Assembly: GCA_002339725.1 (NCBI GenBank)
Contig: DDKN01000055.1
Span: forward strand, 1-13,594
Direction: 5' to 3'
DNA from: Thiobacillus sp. UBA2597
GTDB lineage: Bacteria > Pseudomonadota > Gammaproteobacteria > Burkholderiales > Thiobacillaceae
Length of the DNA stretch: 13,594 nt
Position 1 is the first letter of the stretch; each line of letters starts with the position of its first letter. The translations under genes were made by a program, and so were the position numbers. Of this stretch, positions 7,385-13,594 are shown piece after piece. The notes under the pieces are model-generated. The model was not told the DNA's origin. It was given only the letters and a program-made list of their open reading frames with translations, and searched no databases.

Positions 7385-7392
7385 AATTCTTC

Positions 7393-8631
7393 TTACCCCA
7401 ACATGTGCGAGGCCATGCCGTCCGCCAGCTTGGGCTCAAACCAGGTCGATTTGGGCGGCATCACTTCGTTCGCGTCGGCCACGGCCATCAGGTCCTCCAT
7501 GCGCGTGGGGTGCAGGGAGAAGGCCAGGGCCATCTCGCCCGAGTTCACCCGTTTTTCCAGCTCGGCCAGGCCCCGGATGCCGCCGACGAAGTCGATGCGT
7601 TTGTCCCGGCGCGGGTCTGCAATGCCGAGGATGGGCGCGATCAGATTGTTCTGCAGCAGGCTCACGTCCAGGCGACCCACCGGGTCGGCCGGGATCAACT
7701 CGGGTTTGATGGTGAGCCGGCGCCACTTGCCGGCCAGATACAGGCCGAACTCGCCCGGCCGGGCGGGTTTCACCGCCGCGGCGGCGTCCTCGACCTTGAA
7801 GCTCGCCGCCACCCTGGCCAGGAAATCGGCCTCGCTCAAACCGTTCAGGTCCTTGATCACCCGGTTGTAGTCCAGGATCTTCATCTGGTGGTGGGGGAAG
7901 ATCACCGAGAGGAAATAGTTGTAGGGTTCACTGCCGGTGTGCCCGGGGTTGGCGGCCTTCCGCGCGGCGCAGACCCGGCTGGCCGCGGCCGAGCGGTGAT
8001 GGCCGTCGGCGATGTAGAGGGCGGGCATGGCGTCGAACAGCTCGGTCAGCCGGGCGATGGTCTTGGCCTCGCGGATCACCCACAGGGTGTGGCGCACGCC
8101 TGATTCGGACGTGGCATCGGCCTCGGGCTGGCCCTGGGTGGCGCTGGCGATGATGCTGTCCACCTCGGGCTGGCCCGGGTAGGCCAGGAGCACGGGGCCG
8201 GTCTGGGCGTTCAATGCCTCGATCTGGCGCACCCGGTCGTCTTCCTTGTCCGGGCGGGTGAACTCGTGCTTGCGGATGCGATTGGTGTCGTAGTCGGCCA
8301 CGCTGGCGGCGGCCACCAGGCCGGTCTGCACGTGATCATTCATGATGATGCGATAGGCGTAATAGCAGGCCTGCTCGTCCTGCCTGAGCACGCCGGCTTC
8401 CAGCATCTTCTTCAGGTTCTCCGCCGCCTTGGCGTAAACCGCCGGCGCATAGGGGTCGGTCTCGGGCGGCAGGTCGATCTCGGGCTTGGAGATGTGCAGG
8501 AAGCTCCAGGGGCGGCCCTCGGCGAGCACTCGGGCCTCCTCGGTGTTGAGCACGTCATAGGGCGGGGCGATCACATCCTGGGCGCGGCCGGGGGCGGGAC
8601 GCAGAGCGGGAAAGGGGCGAATCAGCGACAT
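7393..8631 (-). CDS. DUF1015 family protein
   Basis: This 412-residue minus-strand protein matches the DUF1015 family over its full length. Markers are the N-terminal FPALRP and VIAPPYDVL segments, KHEFTRPDKEDDR near 121-133, YIADGHHRSAA at 206-216, DPRRDKRIDFVGG in the last third, and MPPKSTWFEPKL near the C-terminus. No catalytic role is established that I can cite with confidence. The DGHHR motif recalls the phosphate-binding loop of ParB-like folds, and family members are often found near serine biosynthesis genes; neither proves a function here. The ATG at 8631 is preceded by AGGAAG at six bases. It is a single-gene unit on the opposite strand, convergent with the glycosyltransferase and divergent from the YihY gene. 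Confidence 0.88.
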   Translation of the reverse strand: MSLIRPFPALRPAPGRAQDVIAPPYDVLNTEEARVLAEGRPWSFLHISKPEIDLPPETDPYAPAVYAKAAENLKKMLEAGVLRQDEQACYYAYRIIMNDHVQTGLVAAASVADYDTNRIRKHEFTRPDKEDDRVRQIEALNAQTGPVLLAYPGQPEVDSIIASATQGQPEADATSESGVRHTLWVIREAKTIARLTELFDAMPALYIADGHHRSAAASRVCAARKAANPGHTGSEPYNYFLSVIFPHHQMKILDYNRVIKDLNGLSEADFLARVAASFKVEDAAAAVKPARPGEFGLYLAGKWRRLTIKPELIPADPVGRLDVSLLQNNLIAPILGIADPRRDKRIDFVGGIRGLAELEKRVNSGEMALAFSLHPTRMEDLMAVADANEVMPPKSTWFEPKLADGMASHMLG

Positions 8632-8695
8632 GGAAGCTTCCTAGGTTGTTCAACACAATCAGGCGGCCGGAAAAGTCGTTCGCTCCCCACCCCAA

Positions 8696-8717
8696 CCCTC
8701 CCCGCAAGCGGGGAGGG
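8696..8717. repeat. Perfect GC-rich hairpin in the divergent intergenic region
   Basis: CCCTCCCCGC (8696-8705) is the exact reverse complement of GCGGGGAGGG (8708-8717), separated by AA. It lies 65 bases upstream of the DUF1015 start and just before the tandem palindrome array. It is related in wording to those units but has a GCAAGC centre instead of ATGCAT. Confidence 0.75.
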
Positions 8718-8733
8718 AGCCGATCACCTGGCC

Positions 8734-8859
8734 CCTCCCCCACGCATGGGGGAGGTTGGTTCTAACCCCTCCCCACGCATGGGGGAGGTTGGTTCTAACT
8801 CCTCCCCATGCATGGGGAAGGTTGGTTCTAACCCCTCCCCCATGCATGGGGGAGGTTGG
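8734..8859. repeat. Tandem array of four palindromic repeats, 33-34 bp period
   Basis: Four units begin at 8734, 8768, 8801 and 8834. Each is a palindrome with arm CCTCCCCCA or CCTCCCCA, a centre CGCA or TGCA, and arm TGGGGGAGG or close to it. A constant TTGGTTCTAA separates the first three from the next unit. The last unit (8834-8855) is a perfect 22-base palindrome followed by TTGG. With flanking sequence this fills most of the 314-base gap between two divergent genes (8632-8945). The array can fold into a row of strong hairpins in DNA or RNA. The constant 10-base linkers rule out a CRISPR. Function is unknown; REP-type expansion is the simplest reading. Confidence 0.85.
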
Positions 8860-8909
8860 GAGGGGGAGGATTTCCAGCACAACCCGAAAAAACCGCCATT
8901 TTACCTGTC

Positions 8910-8939
8910 TTGCCCAATTCCCCCACTTTCGGCTAGCTT
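8910..8939 (+). promoter_or_regulatory. Weak sigma-70-like promoter before the YihY gene
   Basis: TTGCCC (8910-8915) and TAGCTT (8934-8939) are spaced by 18 bases. They match the -35 at four of six positions and the -10 at three, including its most conserved bases. Transcription would begin almost at the ATG at 8946, giving a leaderless or near-leaderless message; only a short GAG precedes the start. Confidence 0.3.
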
Positions 8940-8945
8940 GAGCCC

Positions 8946-10223
8946 ATGGCAGAGGCAAAAACCCCCACCCGGGCCCGCAACCGGCTCGACTGGCTGATGC
9001 AGACCGGCTGGACCACCTGGCGCCTGTTCAGCAAGAACGAGCTGTACAACCATGCGGCGGCGGTGTCGCTCTATTTCCTGCTCTCGGCCGCGCCCCTGCT
9101 CATGCTCACCCTTTACGCCAGCCAGTGGGTCGAACGCTGGGCCGAGGGCTCGATCCGCGCCACCATCCTGCTCGCCGCGCTCTACGACCAGTTCCACCTC
9201 GACACCCTGCGCCAGCTCGGCGTGCTGCCGGAACGGGCCCGGCTTGCCGCCGGCGGTGTCGGCCTGCTCACCCTGCTGCTGGCCTCGCGCGGCCTGCTCA
9301 ACGCCCTGCAGGGCGCCTTCCGGGTGATCTTCCCGACCGACAGCAAGCGCCGCTTCGTGGTGTCCTGGGCCATCCCCCTGCTCATCGTGCCGCTCGCCTT
9401 CCTGCTCATCCTGCTCGGCCTCGCCGCGCGCGGCGTGCTCGAATTCCTGGCCCAGCCCTCGCTCCTGGGCAGCGCCCGGGCCGGTGCGCTGGAGGCTGCC
9501 AGCACCCTGCTCACCGTCCTCACCGTCTGGGCCCTCACCTTCTTCGCCTACTGGCGCCTGCCCCTGAAGCGGCCGCCGTTGCGGGCCACACTCTGGGTCA
9601 GCGCGCTGGCCGCGCTCAGCCTGGTCATCCTGGCCAGCGGCTTCGGCCACTTCTTCAGCGCCGAGAAATACCGCGCCCTCTACGGCTCGCTCGCCGGCGT
9701 GGTGTTCGTGCTGATCGGCATCTACTTCCTCAGCCTCACCTTCTTCGCCTGGGCCCAATGCCTCTACGCCGTCACCAAGGTCGACGTCGCCGCGCTGGAA
9801 CGCCTGTTCCTCGGCAGTGAAGGCAAAGGCGCCAATCGCCTGGAAAACCTGGCCTTCAGCGGCATCAACCGCCTGCTCGATAAATACGGCCAGACCCTGC
9901 CCGCCGGCAGCGTGCTCATCCACGAAGGCGACAGGGACGATCTAAGCTACTACCTCTACCGCGGCCGGGTCGCGCTGTACAAGGGCGGCGCCCACGGCAG
10001 CCCGCTCGGCCACATCGAGCAGGGCGAGCTGTTCGGCGAAATGGCCTACCTCCTGGGCGAGCCGCGCAGCGCCACCGTGGTGGCCGAAACCGACATCACC
10101 GTCCTCGCCCTGCCGCCGCAACTGCTGGAAGAACTGATGCGCTACTCGGCGCCATTCTCGCGGCGGATCATCGGGAGCTTGTGTCAGCGGTTGAAGGTGA
10201 TGAACCTGCAAAAGGCCGCCTGA
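8946..10223 (+). CDS. YihY/BrkB family membrane protein fused to a cyclic-nucleotide-binding domain
   Basis: This 425-residue protein has two parts. Residues about 15-285 form a YihY/BrkB (formerly annotated RNase BN-like) membrane domain, with NHAAAVSLYFLLSAAPLLML near 35-54, several hydrophobic helices (105-120, 141-162, 185-205, 218-232, 246-272), and the typical FGHFFSAEKYRALYGSLAGV region. Residues about 300-420 form a CRP-type nucleotide-binding fold: LPAGSVLIHEGD, LYRGRVALY, then the phosphate-binding cassette GELFGEMAYLLGEPRSATV with E365, R374 and S375 in place. The retained Glu and Arg suggest real cAMP or cGMP binding. There is no DNA-binding helix-turn-helix, so it is not a transcription factor. 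The YihY transport substrate is unknown. I infer cyclic-nucleotide gating of the membrane part, with the cyclase at 1339-3576 as a possible source of ligand. Confidence 0.9.
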   Translation: MAEAKTPTRARNRLDWLMQTGWTTWRLFSKNELYNHAAAVSLYFLLSAAPLLMLTLYASQWVERWAEGSIRATILLAALYDQFHLDTLRQLGVLPERARLAAGGVGLLTLLLASRGLLNALQGAFRVIFPTDSKRRFVVSWAIPLLIVPLAFLLILLGLAARGVLEFLAQPSLLGSARAGALEAASTLLTVLTVWALTFFAYWRLPLKRPPLRATLWVSALAALSLVILASGFGHFFSAEKYRALYGSLAGVVFVLIGIYFLSLTFFAWAQCLYAVTKVDVAALERLFLGSEGKGANRLENLAFSGINRLLDKYGQTLPAGSVLIHEGDRDDLSYYLYRGRVALYKGGAHGSPLGHIEQGELFGEMAYLLGEPRSATVVAETDITVLALPPQLLEELMRYSAPFSRRIIGSLCQRLKVMNLQKAA

Positions 10224-10252
10224 ATCACAGACCCATAAAACGCCTGGGCTGG

Positions 10253-10272
10253 AAAACCCCGCATCAGGTTTT
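10253..10272 (+). terminator. Weak hairpin with T-run after the YihY gene
   Basis: AAAACC (10253-10258) pairs with GGTTTT (10267-10272) around an 8-base loop, and the right arm runs into a stretch of five T. It lies 30 bases after the stop codon, a natural place for a terminator. The stem has only two G-C pairs, so it may be inefficient. Confidence 0.3.
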
Positions 10273-10292
10273 TATGCAATCATTCAGCCGTG

Positions 10293-10316
10293 TTGCACTT
10301 CGTGGATGAATCCGCG
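10293..10316 (+). repeat. 24-bp direct repeat, copy A, upstream of the HD-GYP gene
   Basis: TTGCACTTCG (10293-10302), four variable bases (TGGA), then TGAATCCGCG (10307-10316). The same arrangement recurs in the same orientation at 12299-12322, with AATT in the middle; 20 of 24 bases are identical. The copies bracket the HD-GYP gene. Confidence 0.8.
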
Positions 10317-10371
10317 CTCGCAAAAAATCCACGGTCTAATGTATTTCTGGGCAATCATCGCCGCCGGAATT

Positions 10372-10380
10372 GGAGAGGGG
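10372..10380 (+). promoter_or_regulatory. Ribosome binding site that decides the HD-GYP start
   Basis: GGAGAGGGG directly precedes ATG 10384. An in-frame ATG further up at 10306 has no such site and would add 26 residues lying partly in the direct repeat, so 10384 is preferred. Confidence 0.7.
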
Positions 10381-10383
10381 GCC

Positions 10384-12249
10384 ATGGCAACAGATATCCG
10401 AGACATCGACCTGCGCCGTGTCCTGGACGCGGCGCCCAACCCGATCTTCCTCCACGACAGGGAATTCCGCCTGATCCTGGCCAACCGCGCCTACCTGGCA
10501 CTCGCCGGCATGACCGAGGAGGAGGCACTGGGCCGCCCCTACTGGGAGGCGTTCCCCAAGAACGGCGGTCCCCTGCCCTCCTGCCGCCATGCGATGGACA
10601 AGGCGGAGGAAGAGGAGACGGAAGAAGTGCGCCTGCCGGACGGCCGGGTCTTCCTGTCGCGTGCCGCGGCCCTGTTCGACGCGGACGGCGCGTATCTTTG
10701 CAGCCGCCACGACCTGACCGACATCACCGCCCTCGACCAAGCCCGCGCCGCGATCGCCGCGAGCGAGGCCAAGCATCGCACCCTGCTGGAGAACCTGCCG
10801 CAGAAGATCTTCTGGAAGGACGCCCGCTCCGTCTACGTCGCCTGCAACGCGGCCTATGCCCGCGACCTCAAGCTGGCGCAGCCGGACGACATCGCCGGAC
10901 GCGACGATTTCGAGTTCTACCCGCGGGAGCTGGCGGAGAAATACCGGGCCGACGACGCGCGCATCATGGCCGGCGGCCGCGTCGAGGAGATCGAGGAACC
11001 CTACCGCGCCGCCGACGGGCAGGAAGCCTGGGTGCACACGGTGAAGGTGCCGCTCCTCGCCGCCTCGGGCGAGCCCACCGGCATTCTCGGCATCTTCTGG
11101 GACGTCACCGAACAGCGGCAGGCGCATCAGCGCATCGAGCGCCTGGACCGGATGTACCGCACCATCAGCCTGTGCAACCAGACCCTGGTGCATGCCGCCG
11201 ACGAACTGGCGCTCTGCCGCGAAATGTGCCAGGTGCTGGTGAGCCACGGCGGCTTTTGCGGCGCCTGCGTCCTACTCGGCAACGGCACCGCGCTGGCGGT
11301 GGCGGGCGCGGCAGGGTTGAACGAGGAGCAGATGGGCTTCGTGACGGCCTTCTGCGCGCGGCGCGCGGTGGAAACCAGCGGAGATTTCCAGTCCTGCGCG
11401 GCCGACATCCGCAACGATCTCGCGCACGATCCCGAAGCCGGGGCAGCCGGCGGTGAGTTGAACATCGCCTCCGCCGCGATGCTGCCCCTGGTATCGGAGG
11501 GCCATCATTTCGGCTGTCTGTGGGTTGGTAGCCGCGAGCCCAGCGCCTTCGACGACGAGACGGTGGTGCTGCTGCAGGAGCTGGCGGGCGATCTCGCCTT
11601 CGGCATCGGCAACCTGCGCGCGCGTGCCGAGCGCATGGGCATCCTGGAGAAACTCGACGCCAGCCTGGACCACGCGGTGACCGCCATTGCCGGCACGGTC
11701 GAGATGCGCGACCCCTACACCGCCGGCCACCAGCGGCGCGTGGCGGAGCTGGCCTGCGCCATCGCCCGCGAAATGGGTCTGGACGCGGACCGCATCCAGG
11801 GCCTGCGCATGGCGGGCATCGTCCACGACATCGGCAAGATCCACGTGCCGGCGGAAATCCTCGCCAACCCCGGCAAGCTCTCCGACGCCGAGTTCGAGAT
11901 CATCAAGACCCACCCCCGCGCCGGATACGAGATCCTCAGGAGCATTGACTTCCCCTGGCCGGTGGCCGACATCGTGCTGCAGCACCACGAGAAGCTGGAC
12001 GGCTCAGGCTACCCCAACGGCCTGCGCGAGCCGGACATCTTGCTGGAGGCGCGCATCCTCACGGTGGCCGACGTGGTCGAGGCCATGGCCTCGCACCGCC
12101 CCTATCGCCCCGGCTTCGGTATCTTTCCCGCGCTGCAGGAAATCTCGCGCTACAAGGGCAGGCTATACGATGCCGCGGTGGCGGATGCCTGCCTGAGGCT
12201 GTTTCTGGAAAAGGGCTACTCCCTCGACACGCATCGCATACCGGCATAA
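10384..12249 (+). CDS. PAS-PAS-GAF-HD-GYP protein, predicted c-di-GMP phosphodiesterase
   Basis: This 621-residue protein has no membrane segment and is likely a cytoplasmic sensor-hydrolase. An N-terminal PAS domain (about 8-118) contains DAAPNPIFLHD. A second PAS/PAC unit (about 127-246) contains ENLPQKIFWKD and ends GIFWDVTEQ. A GAF-like domain (about 255-410) follows. The C-terminal HD-GYP domain (about 425-610) carries YTAGHQRRV (H449), the metal-binding HD pair in IVHDIGKI (H481-D482), and HHEKLDGSGYP (534-544) with the complete GYP signature. All expected metal ligands that I can see are present, so it should hydrolyse c-di-GMP. The PAS and GAF inputs suggest redox, gas or small-ligand sensing; the cysteines in the GAF part are noted but unassigned. 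The gene stands alone between direct repeats and is followed by a truncated-looking toxin gene. Confidence 0.93.
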   Translation: MATDIRDIDLRRVLDAAPNPIFLHDREFRLILANRAYLALAGMTEEEALGRPYWEAFPKNGGPLPSCRHAMDKAEEEETEEVRLPDGRVFLSRAAALFDADGAYLCSRHDLTDITALDQARAAIAASEAKHRTLLENLPQKIFWKDARSVYVACNAAYARDLKLAQPDDIAGRDDFEFYPRELAEKYRADDARIMAGGRVEEIEEPYRAADGQEAWVHTVKVPLLAASGEPTGILGIFWDVTEQRQAHQRIERLDRMYRTISLCNQTLVHAADELALCREMCQVLVSHGGFCGACVLLGNGTALAVAGAAGLNEEQMGFVTAFCARRAVETSGDFQSCAADIRNDLAHDPEAGAAGGELNIASAAMLPLVSEGHHFGCLWVGSREPSAFDDETVVLLQELAGDLAFGIGNLRARAERMGILEKLDASLDHAVTAIAGTVEMRDPYTAGHQRRVAELACAIAREMGLDADRIQGLRMAGIVHDIGKIHVPAEILANPGKLSDAEFEIIKTHPRAGYEILRSIDFPWPVADIVLQHHEKLDGSGYPNGLREPDILLEARILTVADVVEAMASHRPYRPGFGIFPALQEISRYKGRLYDAAVADACLRLFLEKGYSLDTHRIPA

Positions 12250-12254
12250 ATCGG

Positions 12255-12271
12255 CCGCCCTGCGAGGGCGG
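12255..12271 (+). terminator. GC-rich hairpin after the HD-GYP gene
   Basis: CCGCCCT (12255-12261) pairs with AGGGCGG (12265-12271) around GCG, five bases after the stop codon. GGGCGCCC follows immediately. There is no T-run, so it may be a transcript-end stabilising hairpin or a REP-like palindrome rather than a classical terminator. Confidence 0.4.
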
Positions 12272-12298
12272 GGCGCCCTACCTTCCCGTTAATCCAGA

Positions 12299-12322
12299 TT
12301 GCACTTCGAATTTGAATCCGCG
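12299..12322 (+). repeat. 24-bp direct repeat, copy B, at the 5' end of the toxin frame
   Basis: TTGCACTTCG (12299-12308), AATT, TGAATCCGCG (12313-12322). It has the same two 10-base blocks and 4-base gap as copy A at 10293-10316, exactly 2006 bases apart. The second block overlaps the TTG start candidate of the toxin (12312). Confidence 0.8.
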
Positions 12323-12527
12323 ATTTTTGCTTCATGGCTACAAGTACAGGCTGGCGTACGTCGTGAACGGGGAATGCGTGCTGCGCTACGACAACGAGAC
12401 CGGCAAGGGTGATCACCGGCACTTCAAGGGCAGGGAAAGCCCTTACCGGTTCACGACGCCGGATCAATTGCTTGCCGATTTTCAGCAGGATATCGCGAGA
12501 TGGAACCATGAAAACCGTAACGCTTGA
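12312..12527 (+). CDS. tumE: TumE-family toxin, probably 5'-truncated
   Basis: The frame gives 71 residues from TTG. HGYKYRLAYVVNG, then VLRYDNETGKGDHRHF, then PYRFTTPDQLLADFQQDI are the hallmark segments of TumE-family (DUF6516) toxins. As I recall the family, members are near 100 residues and have about 30 more N-terminal residues ending in a Pro-Gly-Ser-rich turn before this KYRL motif; these are missing here. The upstream frame stays open back into the HD-GYP 3' end but offers no ATG or GTG and does not resemble the missing part. Homology begins just after direct-repeat copy B. It may be a remnant held by its antitoxin, or a shortened but active variant. It overlaps the antitoxin gene by 20 bases. 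Family assignment is firm, integrity is doubtful. Confidence 0.75.
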   Translation: MNPRFLLHGYKYRLAYVVNGECVLRYDNETGKGDHRHFKGRESPYRFTTPDQLLADFQQDIARWNHENRNA

Positions 12528-12855
12528 TGTACGCACGCCCGCCGATGCGATGGCGGATTTCGCCCAGGCGTGGAAGACGGGCAAACCCCAGAAATCCGCC
12601 CGCATCAGTTTCGCCAGCCCGGAGCTGCTTTGGAAGGTGCTGACCGAAAAGCGCTGGGAACTGCTCAAGCTGTTGTGCGGGGCCGGGCCGGTGTCCATTC
12701 GCGAAGCGGCCCGCCGTGCCGGCCGCGACGTGAAGGCCGTGCATGGCGATGTCACCGCGCTGCTCAATGCGGGGCTGCTCGACCGCACGGAGGACGGCCG
12801 CATCGTCTTTCCCTATGAGGCGGTGAAGGTGGAGTTTCTGTTGCAGGCCGCTTAG
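12508..12855 (+). CDS. TumA-type antitoxin, HVO_A0114 family DNA-binding protein
   Basis: This 115-residue protein starts at ATG 12508 (MKTVTLDVRTPADAM), inside the toxin's last 20 bases. A longer frame opening at 12409 would add 33 residues with no family resemblance and is rejected. The N-terminal half (VTLDVRT, ISFASPELLWKVLTEKRWELLK) and the winged helix-turn-helix (VSIREAARRAGRDVKAVHGDVTALL split over 67-92, then AGLLDR and FPYEAVKVEF) match the HVO_A0114-type DNA-binding partner usually encoded directly after TumE-family toxins. It presumably binds the toxin and represses the pair's promoter. It looks complete although its partner toxin appears truncated. It ends 26 bases before the next gene. 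Confidence 0.85.
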   Translation: MKTVTLDVRTPADAMADFAQAWKTGKPQKSARISFASPELLWKVLTEKRWELLKLLCGAGPVSIREAARRAGRDVKAVHGDVTALLNAGLLDRTEDGRIVFPYEAVKVEFLLQAA

Positions 12856-12881
12856 GGGGATTGGGTACCAGGAGGGGGCGA

Positions 12882-13594
12882 ATGACCATCGGCAAGTCGT
12901 TCATTCCTCGTTTCCTCGTCGCCCTCCTTTTCATGACTCCCTATGGACAGGCCATGGCCGCCGAGCCCGACAGCCTCGAAGAGACCGTCTGCGGCGCGCT
13001 CATGGAGCCTTTCGCCTTCTGGACCTGGAGCCGGCTGGCCGGCAAGCCGGACCCGACGGCGGCCCAGCGTATTCCCAACGCGGAGGCGCTGGAACACAAG
13101 ACCCGCGATGGCCGGCGGCTGCGGGGCTACCGGCTCAAGCCCCTGCTGGGCGAGCGGCGCGGCACGGTGCTGGTGGCGCAGGGCAATGCCATGCTGGCCG
13201 ACCAGGTGCTGCCCGAGCTGGCGCTGCTGGCCCAGGCCGGACTGGAGGTCTATGTCTTCGACTATCGCGGCTACGGCCAGTCGGAGGGCAAGCGCCGGCT
13301 CAAGGCCATGGTCAGCGACTACCGGGAGCTGGCCGAGCGCATTCGCGCCGCGAGCGCCGGCCCGCATCATCTCTACGGTATTTCCTTCGGCGGCATCGTG
13401 CTGCTCAACGTGGTGGGCAGCGGCGTCGGCTTCGACCGCGCGGTGATCGACTCGACCCCGGCCCGACTCTCCAGCTTCGGCTGCCCCGAGCGCTACGACC
13501 CGGTGGCGAACCTGCCCCAGGATGCGCACCGCTTCCTGTTCCTGGCCGGCGGCCGCGACAGCGTGGTGCCGCTGCGCATGGCGCAGGAACTGAT
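12882..13594 (+). CDS. Exported alpha/beta hydrolase (3' end outside window)
   Basis: From ATG 12882 the frame stays open to the window edge, giving 237 residues. AGGAGG at 12870-12875 is a near-ideal ribosome binding site at six bases. The N-terminus is a signal peptide (FLVALLFM core, AMA before AEPD, cleavage near 26). The fold shows the usual alpha/beta hydrolase elements: GTVLVAQGNAM (strand and oxyanion region), VFDYRGYGQSEG, the nucleophile elbow GISFGG (Ser at the centre), and FLAGGRDSVVP supplying the acidic residue. The catalytic His should lie beyond the window. Its substrate cannot be assigned. It sits 26 bases after the antitoxin gene on the same strand, but a shared promoter is not shown. 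Confidence 0.85.
   Translation, partial: MTIGKSFIPRFLVALLFMTPYGQAMAAEPDSLEETVCGALMEPFAFWTWSRLAGKPDPTAAQRIPNAEALEHKTRDGRRLRGYRLKPLLGERRGTVLVAQGNAMLADQVLPELALLAQAGLEVYVFDYRGYGQSEGKRRLKAMVSDYRELAERIRAASAGPHHLYGISFGGIVLLNVVGSGVGFDRAVIDSTPARLSSFGCPERYDPVANLPQDAHRFLFLAGGRDSVVPLRMAQEL

Noticed and set aside
8632..8641. GGAAGCTTCC palindrome before the DUF1015 start as an operator
   Set aside because: It is only 10 bp, overlaps the ribosome binding site and is explained by a Shine-Dalgarno sequence next to its chance complement.
8734..8859. CRISPR-like appearance of the regular repeat array
   Set aside because: The period is 33-34 bp, but the segments between palindromes are the same TTGGTTCTAA each time, so there are no unique spacers. 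No cas genes are present.
8659..8958. Open frames reading through the palindromic array, giving repeated MHGGG/HAWGG peptides
   Set aside because: The peptides are a by-product of the 33-bp period being a multiple of three; they do not extend into a recognisable protein and lack convincing start signals.
10293..10330. TTGCAC in repeat copy A as a -35 promoter box
   Set aside because: No acceptable -10 lies 16-18 bases downstream (GC-rich GCTCGC there). Copy B has a poor GATTTT at that distance, which is not enough to call the repeat a promoter.
10306..10383. N-terminal extension of the HD-GYP protein from ATG 10306
   Set aside because: No ribosome binding site at 10306, the first bases lie in the direct repeat, and GGAGAGGGG directly before ATG 10384 marks a much better start; the PAS domain begins after 10384.
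12409..12507. Longer antitoxin frame starting at 12409
   Set aside because: The extra 33 residues are an out-of-frame reading of the toxin gene with no family resemblance; ATG 12508 gives the normal antitoxin N-terminus.

Overview
The window is a dense, GC-rich stretch of bacterial chromosome. Coding frames sit almost head to tail, many joined by ATGA or TGATG overlaps. Base composition and gene families suggest a proteobacterium, most likely a betaproteobacterium. That assignment is an inference, because there is no rRNA or other strong taxonomic marker. I saw no tRNA, rRNA, insertion sequence or CRISPR array.

Layout: (1) 1-1265 holds the end of an AMMECR1-family gene overlapping a complete AmmeMemoRadiSam radical SAM gene. 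(2) 1339-3576 is a membrane class III adenylate cyclase with a CHASE2 sensor. (3) 3702-7261 is a tight four-gene operon: stand-alone response regulator, YaiO-type outer-membrane barrel, membrane-anchored HEAT-repeat protein and processive family 2 glycosyltransferase. It reads as a compact machine for making and exporting a surface polysaccharide. (4) 7393-8631, on the minus strand, is a DUF1015 protein; GC-rich palindromic repeats lie in the gaps on both sides, including a 33-34 bp tandem array at 8734-8855. (5) 8946-10223 is a YihY/BrkB membrane protein fused to a cyclic-nucleotide-binding domain. (6) 10384-12249 is a PAS-PAS-GAF-HD-GYP c-di-GMP phosphodiesterase, flanked by a 24-bp direct repeat. 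(7) 12312-12855 is a TumE-type toxin that looks 5'-truncated, with its DNA-binding antitoxin. (8) 12882 to the window end is an exported alpha/beta hydrolase, cut by the edge.

Second messengers recur in the window: a cAMP-making enzyme, a protein with a predicted cNMP sensor, a c-di-GMP-degrading enzyme, and a polysaccharide synthase operon led by a receiver domain. Any working link between them is inference from proximity. The strongest candidates for something undescribed are the four-gene glycan cassette (3702-7261), the repeat-bounded HD-GYP unit abutting a truncated toxin (10293-12322), and the palindromic repeat array (8683-8869).
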